Numbered from the stretch's first letter, positions 42,477 through 52,138 are shown. The stretch: DNA of 64,000 nucleotides from Halobacteriovorax sp. JY17 (GCF_002753895.1 NZ_NJER01000002.1:741990-805989); one strand, 5' to 3'. Translations and numbers: made by a program. The notes: generated from the sequence alone by a model not told the origin.

Positions 42477-43139
42477 ATGAAGTCTATTCTCTTCTTTTTA
42501 TTTATTTTTTCTCTCTCTTCTTTTGGGAGTAATATTCTAAAAGAGGGAGAGTGTGTTGCCTTACCGGGAACTAAGAAATATGTAGACTTTGATTCGTCTA
42601 CAAATTACCCAAAGACTTATCAATTTACTTGTGAGTTTGAATGCCTCTCTGGAAGTGAAGTTTCAAAAGTAGAGGCCTTACATAGAGTCGTCGTAAAAAG
42701 TTTATTAGACGAAGCCCGCAATGTTGTTTGTTATGGTGTAAGAGTTAAGAAAGTTTCTTGGGGTTATGACTTTGACCGAGTTGAAAAGTTCTTTCTCTAT
42801 GAGGCAGGACTTCTTGAAATTACTTCCTGGGGAAGAGATGAAGGTATTGACCTCAATCACTCTAGCTCAAATTATTTAATGGATAAACTAGTTAAAACTC
42901 TTAATGAAATTCTTCCTAGTTTTAAAATTGCTTCTCAGTCCAATGTGGAAAGTGCTAGGGTGTTTGGTGAAGCGGTAGAAATAATGGAAGATCTCTTAAA
43001 TGAGCTTCCAAATAAAACTGAGAGGCTTGATCAATTGCTTTTAAAAGTAAAATCAACTGATCTTAGCTCTCATACAGGATTAAACTTAGTTCTTAGAATT
43101 CTTTCTTCAAGTGCTAAGTGGCGCTTGAATTACTTGTGA
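42477..43139 (+). CDS. Exported protein of unknown function
   Basis: A 220-residue protein with signal peptide MKSILFFLFIFSLSSFGS. Cys residues in GECVALPG, FTCEFECLSG and VVCYGVRV lie in the first half; the second half is helical and acidic (VEIMEDLLNELPNKTERLDQLLLKV). The family is not recognised. It starts at the base after the pepF stop, so it is co-transcribed, and its last ten bases overlap the converging catalase-like gene. Confidence 0.7.
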   Translation: MKSILFFLFIFSLSSFGSNILKEGECVALPGTKKYVDFDSSTNYPKTYQFTCEFECLSGSEVSKVEALHRVVVKSLLDEARNVVCYGVRVKKVSWGYDFDRVEKFFLYEAGLLEITSWGRDEGIDLNHSSSNYLMDKLVKTLNEILPSFKIASQSNVESARVFGEAVEIMEDLLNELPNKTERLDQLLLKVKSTDLSSHTGLNLVLRILSSSAKWRLNYL

Positions 43140-44056
43140 TTTAAATTAGACTTCCACTTTGGATGATTAAAGTGAAGTCTATGATCACAAGAGTCCGAAA
43201 CAGTACTATCAGTAAATTCAATAAAACCTAGCTTCTTCCACTGCTTCTTCTTTTGAACTTCTTTGCTTGTTACGTAGATATCAAAGAATAAATTCTTCGC
43301 TCTATGATCTATATTCAACTCATCTCTAAAGTCGTTCTCATTAATGTTTTGTCCGGCTCTAGCCTTGATCATCATCCACTTAGGAGTGATCGCATTCTTT
43401 GATTCATTAAGCTCTGATATTTGATAGAGCTGTCTCATTCCGGGGTTAGAGTCGGCCTTTCCAAATGTCACAGCTAATTTCAATGTGTAAGCGATATTCT
43501 TGATAACATCTAATGTCTTTGAAACAGCAGGCTCATTGGTCATCTCAACGCCAGTGTAGTGTGGAGCTTTTGTTCCTCCAAGGTCATCTACTAAGAAGAA
43601 GTTGGCCGTCTTTACACTTTCTGATTCATCAAGTGTTGGAAAGAGTTTTCCTGCAAAACCAAAACCTCTATTACTTCCAACTGTTGTTTTAGATAACGCC
43701 ACTGAAGCTCTCGTTATAATAATCGCCTCTGAACCCTTCTTAAAGTAACCCGTATATGGGTTGTCCTCAGTTATATTCCAAGTACCTTTTAAGCACGCAC
43801 CATTTGGATGAGCCAGCTTGTCAAAGTGTGGAAGTAAGTCAGACTTGTCATTGAGTGTTCTATTGGCAGATTGTTTAATTTTACTTTTTAATCCATTAAA
43901 TAAACTAGTATAAGAAATTTTATTCTTAGGTAGTTCTAGGTAAGGAGTAGATTTAACTTCTCCCCATACATCTTCAACTGACGAGCCTTGGTAAGCTCCA
44001 GCGATTGCACTGGTTGAAACTGTAGAAATAGTAAGAGCTAGGATTACTTTCTTCAT
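43130..44056 (-). CDS. Exported catalase-like (heme-fold) protein
   Basis: A 308-residue protein with signal peptide MKKVILALTISTVSTSAIAG. The centre, HPNGACLKGTWNI, SNRGFGFAGKLFPT and TANFFLVDDLGGT, resembles the catalase-related superfamily, where a His near the start and an Arg/Phe-rich strand flank heme. It is shorter than true catalases, and the conserved Tyr heme ligand region is not evident. Peroxide or other heme chemistry in the periplasm is possible but unproven. GAGGTTCCA lies before the ATG. Confidence 0.55.
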   Translation of the reverse strand: MKKVILALTISTVSTSAIAGAYQGSSVEDVWGEVKSTPYLELPKNKISYTSLFNGLKSKIKQSANRTLNDKSDLLPHFDKLAHPNGACLKGTWNITEDNPYTGYFKKGSEAIIITRASVALSKTTVGSNRGFGFAGKLFPTLDESESVKTANFFLVDDLGGTKAPHYTGVEMTNEPAVSKTLDVIKNIAYTLKLAVTFGKADSNPGMRQLYQISELNESKNAITPKWMMIKARAGQNINENDFRDELNIDHRAKNLFFDIYVTSKEVQKKKQWKKLGFIEFTDSTVSDSCDHRLHFNHPKWKSNLNHK

Positions 44057-44167
44057 TGGAACCTCTTAAATTTTAAATTAACTTGATCTAAATTTAACAG
44101 GATTTTGAATTCAATAAGTTTAATTTCCTCTTTCTCAGTAATAATTATATGTATGAATTTTAGACAA

Positions 44168-45466
44168 TTAACTCTTCCAGAGCTTGGATAAGCGGTCCTT
44201 AATATTCTTTTCAACACCAATTTCAGTAGGTTGATAGAATTTAGGAGTTCCCGCTGGTGCATACTGCTGCTCGACAAAGTGATGAGGAAAGCTATGCGGG
44301 TATTGATAGGGTTTAGTATCTTTAGGCGGGTAATTTTTTAAATGATCAGGAACAAGGATCGTTTGATTATTTTCGACAAAACTTAGAGCTTCATTAATCG
44401 CATTATAGGCAGCATTACTCTTTACTGTTGAGGCCAGATAGGTTGTTGCTTGTGCAAGGTTAATTCTTGCTTCTGGCATTCCTATTTGTGCGACTGCTTG
44501 TAAACAGGAAGTCGCTACGTTTAGAGCTGTAGGGTCAGCATTTCCGACATCCTCTGATGCGAAGATAACTAGTCGTCTAGCTATAAAGACTGGATCTTCG
44601 CCTCCATCTAACATAACAGCAAGCCAGAGTATTGCTGCACTTGGATCACTTCCTCTCATACTCTTTATAAAGGCTGAGATAACATCGTAGTGGCGATCTT
44701 TATTTCGATCGTACTCTCTGGCATTCTCTAGAACGAGTGGCTTGATTTCTTTGAGTGTGAGTTCTGCTCCAGAGTTGATTTCGCTCTTTTCTATAACATC
44801 TAAAATATTTAAGGCATTTCGTGCATCGCCATTAGAGTAGTCTCCAATGAAATGAACAGCTTCTTCATTAATTTTAATATGAAACTTCGTTGCAACATTT
44901 TTAATAATTGAAGTGAGGTTCTCTTCGCTTAACTTCTTTAGTTCAATAATTTGTACTCTAGAGAGAAGTGCCTTATTAACTGAACTTCTAGGGTTCTCTG
45001 TTGTTGCTCCAATAAACTTAAAACTGCCTTGCTCGACATAAGGGAGGAGAGCATCTTGCTGAGCTTTATTGAAGCGGTGGATTTCATCCACAAAAATAAT
45101 CGACTCTTTTCCAAAGTCTTCTCTTAGTTGGATGGCCGTCGCGATGAGCTTTTTTAGTTCATTGACTCCGCCTAAGACAGCATTGAAGTTGTAGAGCTCT
45201 AATCCGCTATTAGCAGCTAAGATATTAGCGAGAGTGGTCTTTCCTGTTCCTGGAGGTCCCCAGAGAACAAGACTTGGAAAGTCTTTTTCTTTTAGAAATT
45301 TATATCTAGAGAAAATATGCTCTTGCCCGAAGTAGCCTTCAAAGTTAGTAGGTCTGGCCCTAAATGGAAGGGGGGAATTGATGCTTTGCGTGTTATTACT
45401 TGCATTATTCTTAGAAGTACTTGAAAATAGGTCTGACTGTAAGTTACTGCTATTATTATTATCCAT
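44168..45466 (-). CDS. rarA: Replication-associated recombination protein A (RarA/MgsA)
   Basis: About 432 residues of an AAA+ clamp-loader-like ATPase acting at stalled replication forks. RPTNFEGYFGQEHIF, Walker A LWGPPGTGKTTLANILA near 71, Walker B IIFVDEIHRFNKAQQDALLP, sensor GATTENP and the C-terminal tetramer domain with QYPHSFPHHFVEQQYAP. ATG 45466 is chosen; a TTG four codons earlier is possible. A low-complexity Asn/Ser N-terminus precedes the domain. Confidence 0.92.
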   Translation of the reverse strand: MDNNNSSNLQSDLFSSTSKNNASNNTQSINSPLPFRARPTNFEGYFGQEHIFSRYKFLKEKDFPSLVLWGPPGTGKTTLANILAANSGLELYNFNAVLGGVNELKKLIATAIQLREDFGKESIIFVDEIHRFNKAQQDALLPYVEQGSFKFIGATTENPRSSVNKALLSRVQIIELKKLSEENLTSIIKNVATKFHIKINEEAVHFIGDYSNGDARNALNILDVIEKSEINSGAELTLKEIKPLVLENAREYDRNKDRHYDVISAFIKSMRGSDPSAAILWLAVMLDGGEDPVFIARRLVIFASEDVGNADPTALNVATSCLQAVAQIGMPEARINLAQATTYLASTVKSNAAYNAINEALSFVENNQTILVPDHLKNYPPKDTKPYQYPHSFPHHFVEQQYAPAGTPKFYQPTEIGVEKNIKDRLSKLWKS

Positions 45467-45491
45467 TTCTACACTCAACTATGGAAAACTA

Positions 45492-45574
45492 TTGACTTTA
45501 GATTGGTTGCATCCTAACTTATGCTACTTATAAAAGCTAGACCCTGATTTGGGTCCAAGGCCTTCAGTGGAAGG
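45492..45574 (+). promoter_or_regulatory. rpsU promoter region and structured 5' leader
   Basis: A TTGACT -35 candidate (45492-45497) is followed by AT-rich sequence with only a weak -10. The leader then forms two hairpins: GACCC/GGGTC (45540-45555) and CCTTC AGTG GAAGG (45561-45574). They lie 30 to 65 bases before the start codon, in the place where ribosomal protein leaders often act. No known leader family was recognised. Confidence 0.4.
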
Positions 45575-45605
45575 TAAAATCAAGCCGAAGGGGAGGTGAT
45601 TTCAA

Positions 45606-45836
45606 ATGGCAAAAGACAAGAATTATTCAATTTACATTTCAATTGATGACAAACTTGGAGCAGAACGTTCTCTAAGAAAGTTTAAGAGACTTTGCGAAGC
45701 TTTTGGTGTTGTACGTGAGTACAGAAAAAGAAAAGAATTCAAGAAGCCTTCTATCTGTAGAGTTGAGAAGCTCGAGGCTGCAGAGAAACGTAGAAACAAA
45801 TCTGCAAGTAAGATGAGAAGAACATCTAAGATCTAG
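45606..45836 (+). CDS. rpsU: 30S ribosomal protein bS21
   Basis: A 76-residue basic protein: an N-terminal beta segment (YSIYISIDDKLGAERSLRKF) then a Lys/Arg-rich helix (REYRKRKEFKKPS and EAAEKRRNKSASKMRR), longer at both ends than the 71-residue E. coli protein. bS21 sits next to the anti-Shine-Dalgarno sequence on the 30S platform and helps initiation. Its own ribosome site, GGAGGTGAT (45592-45600), is an extended perfect complement of the 16S 3' end and is the strongest in this window. Confidence 0.95.
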   Translation: MAKDKNYSIYISIDDKLGAERSLRKFKRLCEAFGVVREYRKRKEFKKPSICRVEKLEAAEKRRNKSASKMRRTSKI

Positions 45837-45848
45837 TTGAAATATAGG

Positions 45849-45873
45849 GCCCTCTTTTTGAGGGCTTTTTTTT
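45849..45873 (+). terminator. Terminator after rpsU
   Basis: GCCCTC, loop TTTTT, GAGGGC, then eight T residues, 12 bases after the stop codon. Confidence 0.92.
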
Positions 45874-45884
45874 GCCTAAAAAAA

Positions 45885-46718
45885 CTATCTTCTAAGAATT
45901 AATTTTAAAATTGAGTTCCATCTATTGTGCATGATGTTTGTGACTTTGACTTTAGATAAGGGGATTTCATAATTTCCTTTGGTCATGTTCTTATGAAAAC
46001 TATTCCAGTCAATATTCAAACGCTCTAGATGAGTAAGGAGATACTCTTTATCATTGGGAGTTAAAATTCTTTGTTCTAAAATTTTTATAAAAGATGACCA
46101 TACATTGTCGTACTCAACTCGGTAATCATGATCGACGAAAATATTTAATTTTAAATCAACTGTTTCTAAGGAATTGTAAATAATTTTTTCAATATCTGCT
46201 GGAGTTGTAGAGAATCTTTGAAAATCTGTTTCTCGTAACATTTTGAATTCATCAAATCTATGATTCACTTTAGAGTTAGTCAAAATAAGTTCATTGAGAA
46301 GTTTATTAAAGGCGAGTGAGTCATCAATCATAGAGGGAATAAATTTAAAATTTGAAACCTCTGAATATAGTTTCGCTTCGTAGAGTTTTAACTTTCTTCC
46401 AAAGTCTGCTATTTGTGTATGGCAGCGGACGTTTCTTTCAATATCTCTTTGATCGCAAACTTTCGTAAGCTCCACTGATTCAATATAGAGCTGGCGAAGA
46501 TTTCTTCTAATATTTATAACAGGTTCTGACTCGGGAGAGACTTTCTTTAGGACGTGAAAGAATTCATTAATAATACTTTTAATTTGTGGAGTAGCATACC
46601 TTCTAAAGCTTTCTTTACTCATTAGAACGTCAGATTTTTTTATGTTGTAATAGGAGTACTGAGCAAACGTTGAGTTTACTACTAGAAGTAATAATAGAGT
46701 AGAAATGATTGTCTTCAC
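45885..46718 (-). CDS. Exported mostly helical protein of unknown function
   Basis: A 277-residue protein with signal peptide (KTIISTLLLLLVVNSTFAQ) from a GTG start at 46718. The mature part is charged and helical (SIINEFFHVLKKVSPESE, TDFQRFSTTPADIEKIIYN) with two Cys close together (KVCDQRDIERNVRCHTQ) that may pair. The family is not recognised. The ribosome site is weak. It is transcribed toward the rpsU terminator. Confidence 0.65.
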   Translation of the reverse strand: MKTIISTLLLLLVVNSTFAQYSYYNIKKSDVLMSKESFRRYATPQIKSIINEFFHVLKKVSPESEPVINIRRNLRQLYIESVELTKVCDQRDIERNVRCHTQIADFGRKLKLYEAKLYSEVSNFKFIPSMIDDSLAFNKLLNELILTNSKVNHRFDEFKMLRETDFQRFSTTPADIEKIIYNSLETVDLKLNIFVDHDYRVEYDNVWSSFIKILEQRILTPNDKEYLLTHLERLNIDWNSFHKNMTKGNYEIPLSKVKVTNIMHNRWNSILKLILRR

Positions 46719-46772
46719 TAATCTATTGTTGATTTAATAAGGAGTTTTGTCAAAGATTGGAGGCCGCTTGAT

Positions 46773-47276
46773 TTAAGCAGCGGCCTTATAAAGAGCTTTA
46801 AATGGAGCAACCCAGGAATCTTCACTGTAATGGAAGTTTACCGATATATTCTTTTGCCCTAGTTTCTTACTTAGCTTTAGTGGAACCAGCCCTGTAGGAG
46901 CATCTGTAAGATCAAATGAAATATTTATAGTCTTTGGAATCTTACCCATCGAAATTGCCGAGAGACAGATATAGCTTCCGAAGTCTTGTGAAGAAACTTT
47001 TACATCTTTACTGGTTTCTGGAAGAGCGCTTACAAACTCTTCTACGTATTCTAATAATGTTTTGGGATCAAGGGATTGGTATTGTTGAATGATTTTTCTA
47101 TGGTCTAAACTTAATTCTCTCTTCTCTTCTTTTGTTAACTTTAGCTTTGAGTGAGAGCACATGAGAAAGTCGCTAAAGGAGGCCTCTTTTACAGGGAGGT
47201 CAAAGTTTAATACGGTTTTTCTTTGAGATCCTGAGACAAGTTTAATTTGTCCCTTAAAAGGGTGTGAGCAGGCCAT
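46773..47276 (-). CDS. Protein of unknown function
   Basis: About 167 residues from ATG 47276, which has GGAG eight bases upstream; a longer TTG-type frame to 47342 lacks support. No signal peptide. It opens MACSHPFKGQIKLVSGSQRK and contains a central helical segment (KLTKEEKRELSLDHRKIIQQYQ) and a beta-rich end (INISFDLTDAPTGLVPLKL). The family is not recognised. Its place downstream of ileS with a 79-base gap gives no functional hint. Confidence 0.6.
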   Translation of the reverse strand: MACSHPFKGQIKLVSGSQRKTVLNFDLPVKEASFSDFLMCSHSKLKLTKEEKRELSLDHRKIIQQYQSLDPKTLLEYVEEFVSALPETSKDVKVSSQDFGSYICLSAISMGKIPKTINISFDLTDAPTGLVPLKLSKKLGQKNISVNFHYSEDSWVAPFKALYKAAA

Positions 47277-47421
47277 AAGTTTTCTCCAGGAAGATTTTTT
47301 CCTTACATAGACATAGTTTAATGCTATTCGGCAGTTTCTCACTCAATTTTAGATTAAATTTTGAAAAAAATAGTCAAGTATCGAAAATCAGGAGGAAGAA
47401 ATATTCCTCCTGAGATATTAT

Positions 47422-50400
47422 TTAGGCTCTAATTATAGACAATTTAAGGCTTTGCTCCTCAATTTGGAATTCTTCTCCAGTTATGGAGTCATTTTGAGCA
47501 ATTGAATTACTAAGCGTTTCCTTGGCAATATAAGCACTATGCTTGGAAATTGCAGAAACCACTTTCTCATCGCCACTAAATTCGATCACGATTCTATCGT
47601 CGATATTAAATCCACTCTCTTTTCTATGCCTTTGAATTCTATTTACAACTTCTCTCGCCAGGCCTTCTTCAAGAAGTTCTTCTGTTAGAACTACATCCAT
47701 GTCGATAGAGATATATCTATTTGATAGGGCCTGAGTACCTTCTTTGGCTTCTCTGAAGATATCGATATCTTCAGTAATAAAGTTCTCTCCATCTAAAGTG
47801 ATTTCACCTTTCTCTTCAAAAACAGCTAAGTCATCAGCGCTTAGGCCTTGAATCAATTTTCCAAATGGCCCCATTCTCTTCCCAAGCTTCTTACCGAGAA
47901 CTTTAAAGTTCGGTTTAGCAAATAGATTGATGAATTCATCTTCATGAGTAGAGTATTTAATTTCTTTAATATTAAGTTCTGATTGAATATAGAATTCAAG
48001 CTTAGAGATTTCATCTAGTAGAGATTGATCTTTGTGAATAATAGTCAGGCTCGCAAGCGGAGTCTTAACTTTTATTTGTACTTGATTTCTCTTCTGCCTT
48101 CCAAGAAGAATAAGCTGCTGCATTCTATCAACTGCGTCTTCAAGTCTTGGTTTAATTTTATCTTCTTGCGCTACCGGGTAATCACATAAGTGAACCGAAG
48201 CCTCTGTTTCATTAGCGTTGAACTTTTTAAGTTCTGCATACGTGTACTCTGCAAGAAATGGAGTGAATGGTGCCATACACTTTGAAATTTCTGTAAGTAC
48301 GTAGTGAAGAGTCGAGTAGGCGGCGCACTTGTCATCGCTTAAACCTTCTCCCCAGAAACGAGTTCTATTTAATCTAATATACCAATTTGTTAGATCTTCG
48401 ATAAAATTAAAGAGTGCAGGAACAACATTGTAGAGTTTGTATTCCTCCATTTCTTTTGCAATATTTTTCTTCATTGTTTGAAGTTTAGAGACAACCCATT
48501 GGTCAACAATATTATCGCCTTCTTTGAAGTTGGAAGTAACATTCCATCCATCAACTTCAGCGTATGTTTGAAAGAATTTAAATGCATTAAACCAAGGAAG
48601 AAGCGCACGTCTTACCATGTCTTTAACGCCAGCATCAGAGAATCTCTGTTCTTCTCCGCGTACGAGTCCTGAGTTGATGAGATAGAGTCTCAGAGCATCA
48701 GCTCCATACTCTTCCATTAGATTGTCAGGAGGAGTGAAGTTTCTAAGACTTTTAGACATCTTCTTACCATCTTCCGCCATAACAAGACCGTTAACGATTA
48801 CATTTTTAAATGCAGGCTTATTGAATAGGGAAGTCGAAAGAACTGTTAGCGTATAGAACCAACCTCTTGTTTGATCGAGACCTTCAGCGATAAATTCAGC
48901 AGGATATCCTTGCTCAAACACTTCCTTGTTTTCAAAAGGGTAGTGAAGTTGAGCGTATGGCATTGAACCTGATTCGAACCAGCAATCAAAAACTTCAGTA
49001 ATTCTCTTATAGGTACCTTCTTCTCCAGAAACTGTGAAAGTCACAACGTCGGCGTGTTCTCTGTGTAAGTCTTCAAGTTCAACACCCGAGAGTTTCTTAA
49101 GCTCTTCAATAGAACCAACACAAATACAATTTTCAGTTGTATCATTTCTCCAAATTGGAAGAGGTGTACCCCAGACTCTATTTCTAGATACCGCCCAGTC
49201 TCTTGCTCCTTCTAACCACTTTCCAAAACGTCCGGCCTTAATGTGTCCAGGTACCCAATTGATTTGAGAGTTAGATTCAAGAAGCTTTTCAATATTCTCT
49301 TCAACTTTAATATACCAAGAAGGAATTGATTTATAGATAAGTGGAGTATCTGATCTAGGACAGAATGGGTAACTATGTACAAGAACTGATTGCTCATAGA
49401 GGTTACCATTATCTTTTAGATCCTTGATGATCTGCTTATCAGCTTCTTTTACATGAACTCCTTGGTAAGGAGCAACTGTGGCCTTAAACTTTCCAGCATC
49501 ATCAACAGGACAAACGATAGCATCGATGCCAGCTTCTTTCATTATTCTATTATCGTCTTCACCAAAGGCAGGGGCAGTGTGAACAATTCCCGTTCCATCA
49601 TCTACCGTAACGTAATCATCATTTAAGATTTGGAAGGCACCTTCTGATTTAAACTCGGAAAAGAAGTCAAAGAGAGGTTCGTAAGTCTTTCCTTTAAGGT
49701 CGCTCCCTTTTAGCTCTTCAACAACTGTTAAGTTTCTCTTCTTCGAATAGTGCTCAAGCCTAGCTTTTCCAAGATAGAAGTAAAGGTCTTTGTCTTCATC
49801 CTTTACTTTTACGTAGTCAATATCTGCACCAACACAAAGACACAGGTTAGACGGAAGTGTCCAAGGAGTAGTTGTCCAAGCTGCAAAGTAAGTATTCTCT
49901 TCACCATCAACTTTAAATAGAACTGTGATTGCTGGGTCTTGAACATCTTGATAGTTTGATGATGCTTCAAAGTTAGAAAGAACTGTTCCGAGTGCAGTTG
50001 AAAAAGGAACAACTTTCGTACCTTGATAAACAAGGTTCTTTTCCCAAAGCTGCTTAAAAACCCACCAGCATGATTCCATAAATGTTGGATCCATTGTTTT
50101 GTAATCATTTTCAAAATCAACCCAACGGCCAATTCTTGAAACAGTCTTCTCCCATTCAGAAGTATATCTTTGAACGATGCCACGACACTCGTCGTTGTAG
50201 GCCTTTACTCCAAGTTTCTCAACTGCATCTTGAGCTGACATTCCTAATTTCTTATCAATCTCATGTTCAACAGGTAGCCCATGACAATCCCAACCAAAAC
50301 GTCTTTCAACGAAGCGGCCTTTCATTGTCCAATATCTTGGAACAATATCTTTTAAAGTTGAGGCGAGTAGGTGACCGTGGTGAGGAAGTCCTGTTGCAAA

Positions 50401-50553
50401 TGGAGGACCGTCGTAGAAAATATAAGGCTTCTTATCGCGAGTTTTATCAAGTGACTTCTTGAAGATATTATTCTCTTTCCAAAAAGCTAAAATATTATGT
50501 TCGTTTCCAACAAATGAAAAACTCTCTTGATTTGAATTCTCTGATTCTGACAC
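47422..50553 (-). CDS. ileS: Isoleucyl-tRNA synthetase, eukaryote-like type 2
   Basis: A 1043-residue class I synthetase charging tRNA-Ile. The HIGH motif reads PHHGH at 57-61 within YDGPPFATGLPHHGHLL, and KMSKS is at about 598. The length and the ATGLPHxGH form are those of IleRS type 2 (as in eukaryotic cytosol, many archaea and some bacteria), which is generally much less sensitive to mupirocin than type 1. The editing domain lies between about 185 and 400. The start is GTG at 50553 with GGAG seven bases upstream. It is the only ileS visible here. Confidence 0.94.
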   Translation of the reverse strand: MSESENSNQESFSFVGNEHNILAFWKENNIFKKSLDKTRDKKPYIFYDGPPFATGLPHHGHLLASTLKDIVPRYWTMKGRFVERRFGWDCHGLPVEHEIDKKLGMSAQDAVEKLGVKAYNDECRGIVQRYTSEWEKTVSRIGRWVDFENDYKTMDPTFMESCWWVFKQLWEKNLVYQGTKVVPFSTALGTVLSNFEASSNYQDVQDPAITVLFKVDGEENTYFAAWTTTPWTLPSNLCLCVGADIDYVKVKDEDKDLYFYLGKARLEHYSKKRNLTVVEELKGSDLKGKTYEPLFDFFSEFKSEGAFQILNDDYVTVDDGTGIVHTAPAFGEDDNRIMKEAGIDAIVCPVDDAGKFKATVAPYQGVHVKEADKQIIKDLKDNGNLYEQSVLVHSYPFCPRSDTPLIYKSIPSWYIKVEENIEKLLESNSQINWVPGHIKAGRFGKWLEGARDWAVSRNRVWGTPLPIWRNDTTENCICVGSIEELKKLSGVELEDLHREHADVVTFTVSGEEGTYKRITEVFDCWFESGSMPYAQLHYPFENKEVFEQGYPAEFIAEGLDQTRGWFYTLTVLSTSLFNKPAFKNVIVNGLVMAEDGKKMSKSLRNFTPPDNLMEEYGADALRLYLINSGLVRGEEQRFSDAGVKDMVRRALLPWFNAFKFFQTYAEVDGWNVTSNFKEGDNIVDQWVVSKLQTMKKNIAKEMEEYKLYNVVPALFNFIEDLTNWYIRLNRTRFWGEGLSDDKCAAYSTLHYVLTEISKCMAPFTPFLAEYTYAELKKFNANETEASVHLCDYPVAQEDKIKPRLEDAVDRMQQLILLGRQKRNQVQIKVKTPLASLTIIHKDQSLLDEISKLEFYIQSELNIKEIKYSTHEDEFINLFAKPNFKVLGKKLGKRMGPFGKLIQGLSADDLAVFEEKGEITLDGENFITEDIDIFREAKEGTQALSNRYISIDMDVVLTEELLEEGLAREVVNRIQRHRKESGFNIDDRIVIEFSGDEKVVSAISKHSAYIAKETLSNSIAQNDSITGEEFQIEEQSLKLSIIRA

Positions 50554-50731
50554 GAAATGGCTCCAAATTAATTTTAGAAATTAGTGGTTTTTAAGGGCAA
50601 AAGACTACCAAATTCTTTATGAAATTAATAGCTTATTCTCGCTCTGCGTTCTAAACAGTCAATAATTGCCGGAAAGTGTTAAATAGGGCGATGAACTTAG
50701 AGTGAAATACTTAAATTCCGATACTTTATAT

Positions 50732-52138
50732 ATGAAAAATTCAATTATCCTCACTATTTCCCTCCTGCTCTCTTTGCAAATCTTTGCTGAGGGAAAAAAG
50801 TATGAGGAGAATTACTATTATCAGGGCATGAATAAGAGCATGATTGAGTGGGATAAGTTAGATCCTGTAGATTTTATTGACTATGATCTCTGGCTTCGGG
50901 ATGTGAAGTTAAAAGATAAATGGCCGAACTGGGAGAAGACTGCTCGGGAAAAAAATCAACACGAGAAAGTGGGAAAAGTTCTTCATTGCGTTGGGCAGTG
51001 TCGCTTTTACCGCGGAGTCGGATTCTACAATGGACAGTTTCGCTCTACAGTTTTAGAGGGGGACGAAGTTCACACCGCAGACGATAGTTATGCTTGGATT
51101 TTTCTCTTTGATGGAACAATGGTGAGGCTTTCTCCAAATTCTTCGATAACTTTTAAAGAACTAAATATTGGTGAGAAAACAAACTTCATCCACGCGAGAA
51201 TTAATTCAGGTAATATCCTTTGGCTTTCAAGAGAGAGAGCAAAGTTTAGCGAAACGAATGAGAGAGAAACTGATGCTTTATTTCTTCCTATGAGTTTCTA
51301 TGAAGCTCTCCCCGTAACGGAAAATCTTGATTATGATGAAGAAGATCTCATCGCGACAATTGCCGAGAGTAAGAGTACCCTTAACCAGTATAAGAGGCTA
51401 AATCAATTGATCGAAGAAAATAATAAGTATTTTCCTGAGAGAAAAACGTTCGCTTTTCTTGTTTCTCCGAATGGATCTATTTCTGGTGAATCTTTAAATA
51501 TAGAATTTATATCTCTAATTGGTAATGAGAGTTTTCTTAAGCGAAGAAGCCTGGAGCAACTTGGACTTGTTGGCGAGGCTAGAGAGTCGACCGTAAATTT
51601 CTACTATAGGGGATTTGACAATAAAGATGTTAAAGAAATTGAAGAGAGTACTTGGTATAAATTAGGTGCGAAGGGAAGAGAAATAGAATCTTATGAAGAG
51701 AGTAGCCTTTTTCATATGGGTGAGCTTATGACGAAGAGAATCCCTACGATACTTGTAGCAAGGGAACTCCTGCTTAAGGAGTATAGTGAATTTCTTACAA
51801 AAACTAATGACGAGAGAGTTCTCGCCCGAGAATTTGGTTATAGAAAGTGGGGTTCGTTCGATAATCCAAAAAGTGATTTAAGTCTTAGATTTAATTTTCT
51901 TAAGGAGTATACACGAAGGATGGAGACATCAAATCTTCTCGCGTCTCAAAGACTAAGGGAGAAACTAGAGGGCATGGGAGAAAAGAGTAATGATATGAGT
52001 TATTCAGCAACATTCTTTAATCGTGCATTAGTTGAATATCAAAGAGGAAAGAACTTAAATATTAATATAGATAGTGGTAAAGAAGTTTTAAATAGTACTA
52101 AGAAAAAATTCTGGAAAATTATAAATGAAATTAAATAA
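50732..52138 (+). CDS. Exported FecR-domain protein
   Basis: About 468 residues. ATG 50732 opens a signal peptide (MKNSIILTISLLLSLQIFAEG); an in-frame GTG at 50702 is less likely. Residues about 90-175 resemble a FecR domain (VLEGDEVHTADDSYAWIFLFDGT, MVRLSPNSSITFKELN, ARINSGNILWLSR). The rest is charged and unknown. In anti-sigma systems FecR domains face the periplasm, but here there is no anti-sigma N-terminus, and no sigma factor nearby. Its end overlaps the maf gene by 14 bases. Confidence 0.7.
   Translation: MKNSIILTISLLLSLQIFAEGKKYEENYYYQGMNKSMIEWDKLDPVDFIDYDLWLRDVKLKDKWPNWEKTAREKNQHEKVGKVLHCVGQCRFYRGVGFYNGQFRSTVLEGDEVHTADDSYAWIFLFDGTMVRLSPNSSITFKELNIGEKTNFIHARINSGNILWLSRERAKFSETNERETDALFLPMSFYEALPVTENLDYDEEDLIATIAESKSTLNQYKRLNQLIEENNKYFPERKTFAFLVSPNGSISGESLNIEFISLIGNESFLKRRSLEQLGLVGEARESTVNFYYRGFDNKDVKEIEESTWYKLGAKGREIESYEESSLFHMGELMTKRIPTILVARELLLKEYSEFLTKTNDERVLAREFGYRKWGSFDNPKSDLSLRFNFLKEYTRRMETSNLLASQRLREKLEGMGEKSNDMSYSATFFNRALVEYQRGKNLNINIDSGKEVLNSTKKKFWKIINEIK

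Noticed and set aside
44053-44277. Minus-strand 74-codon frame between the catalase-like gene and rarA
   Set aside because: It overlaps the end of rarA in another frame and has no ribosome site or protein-like features.
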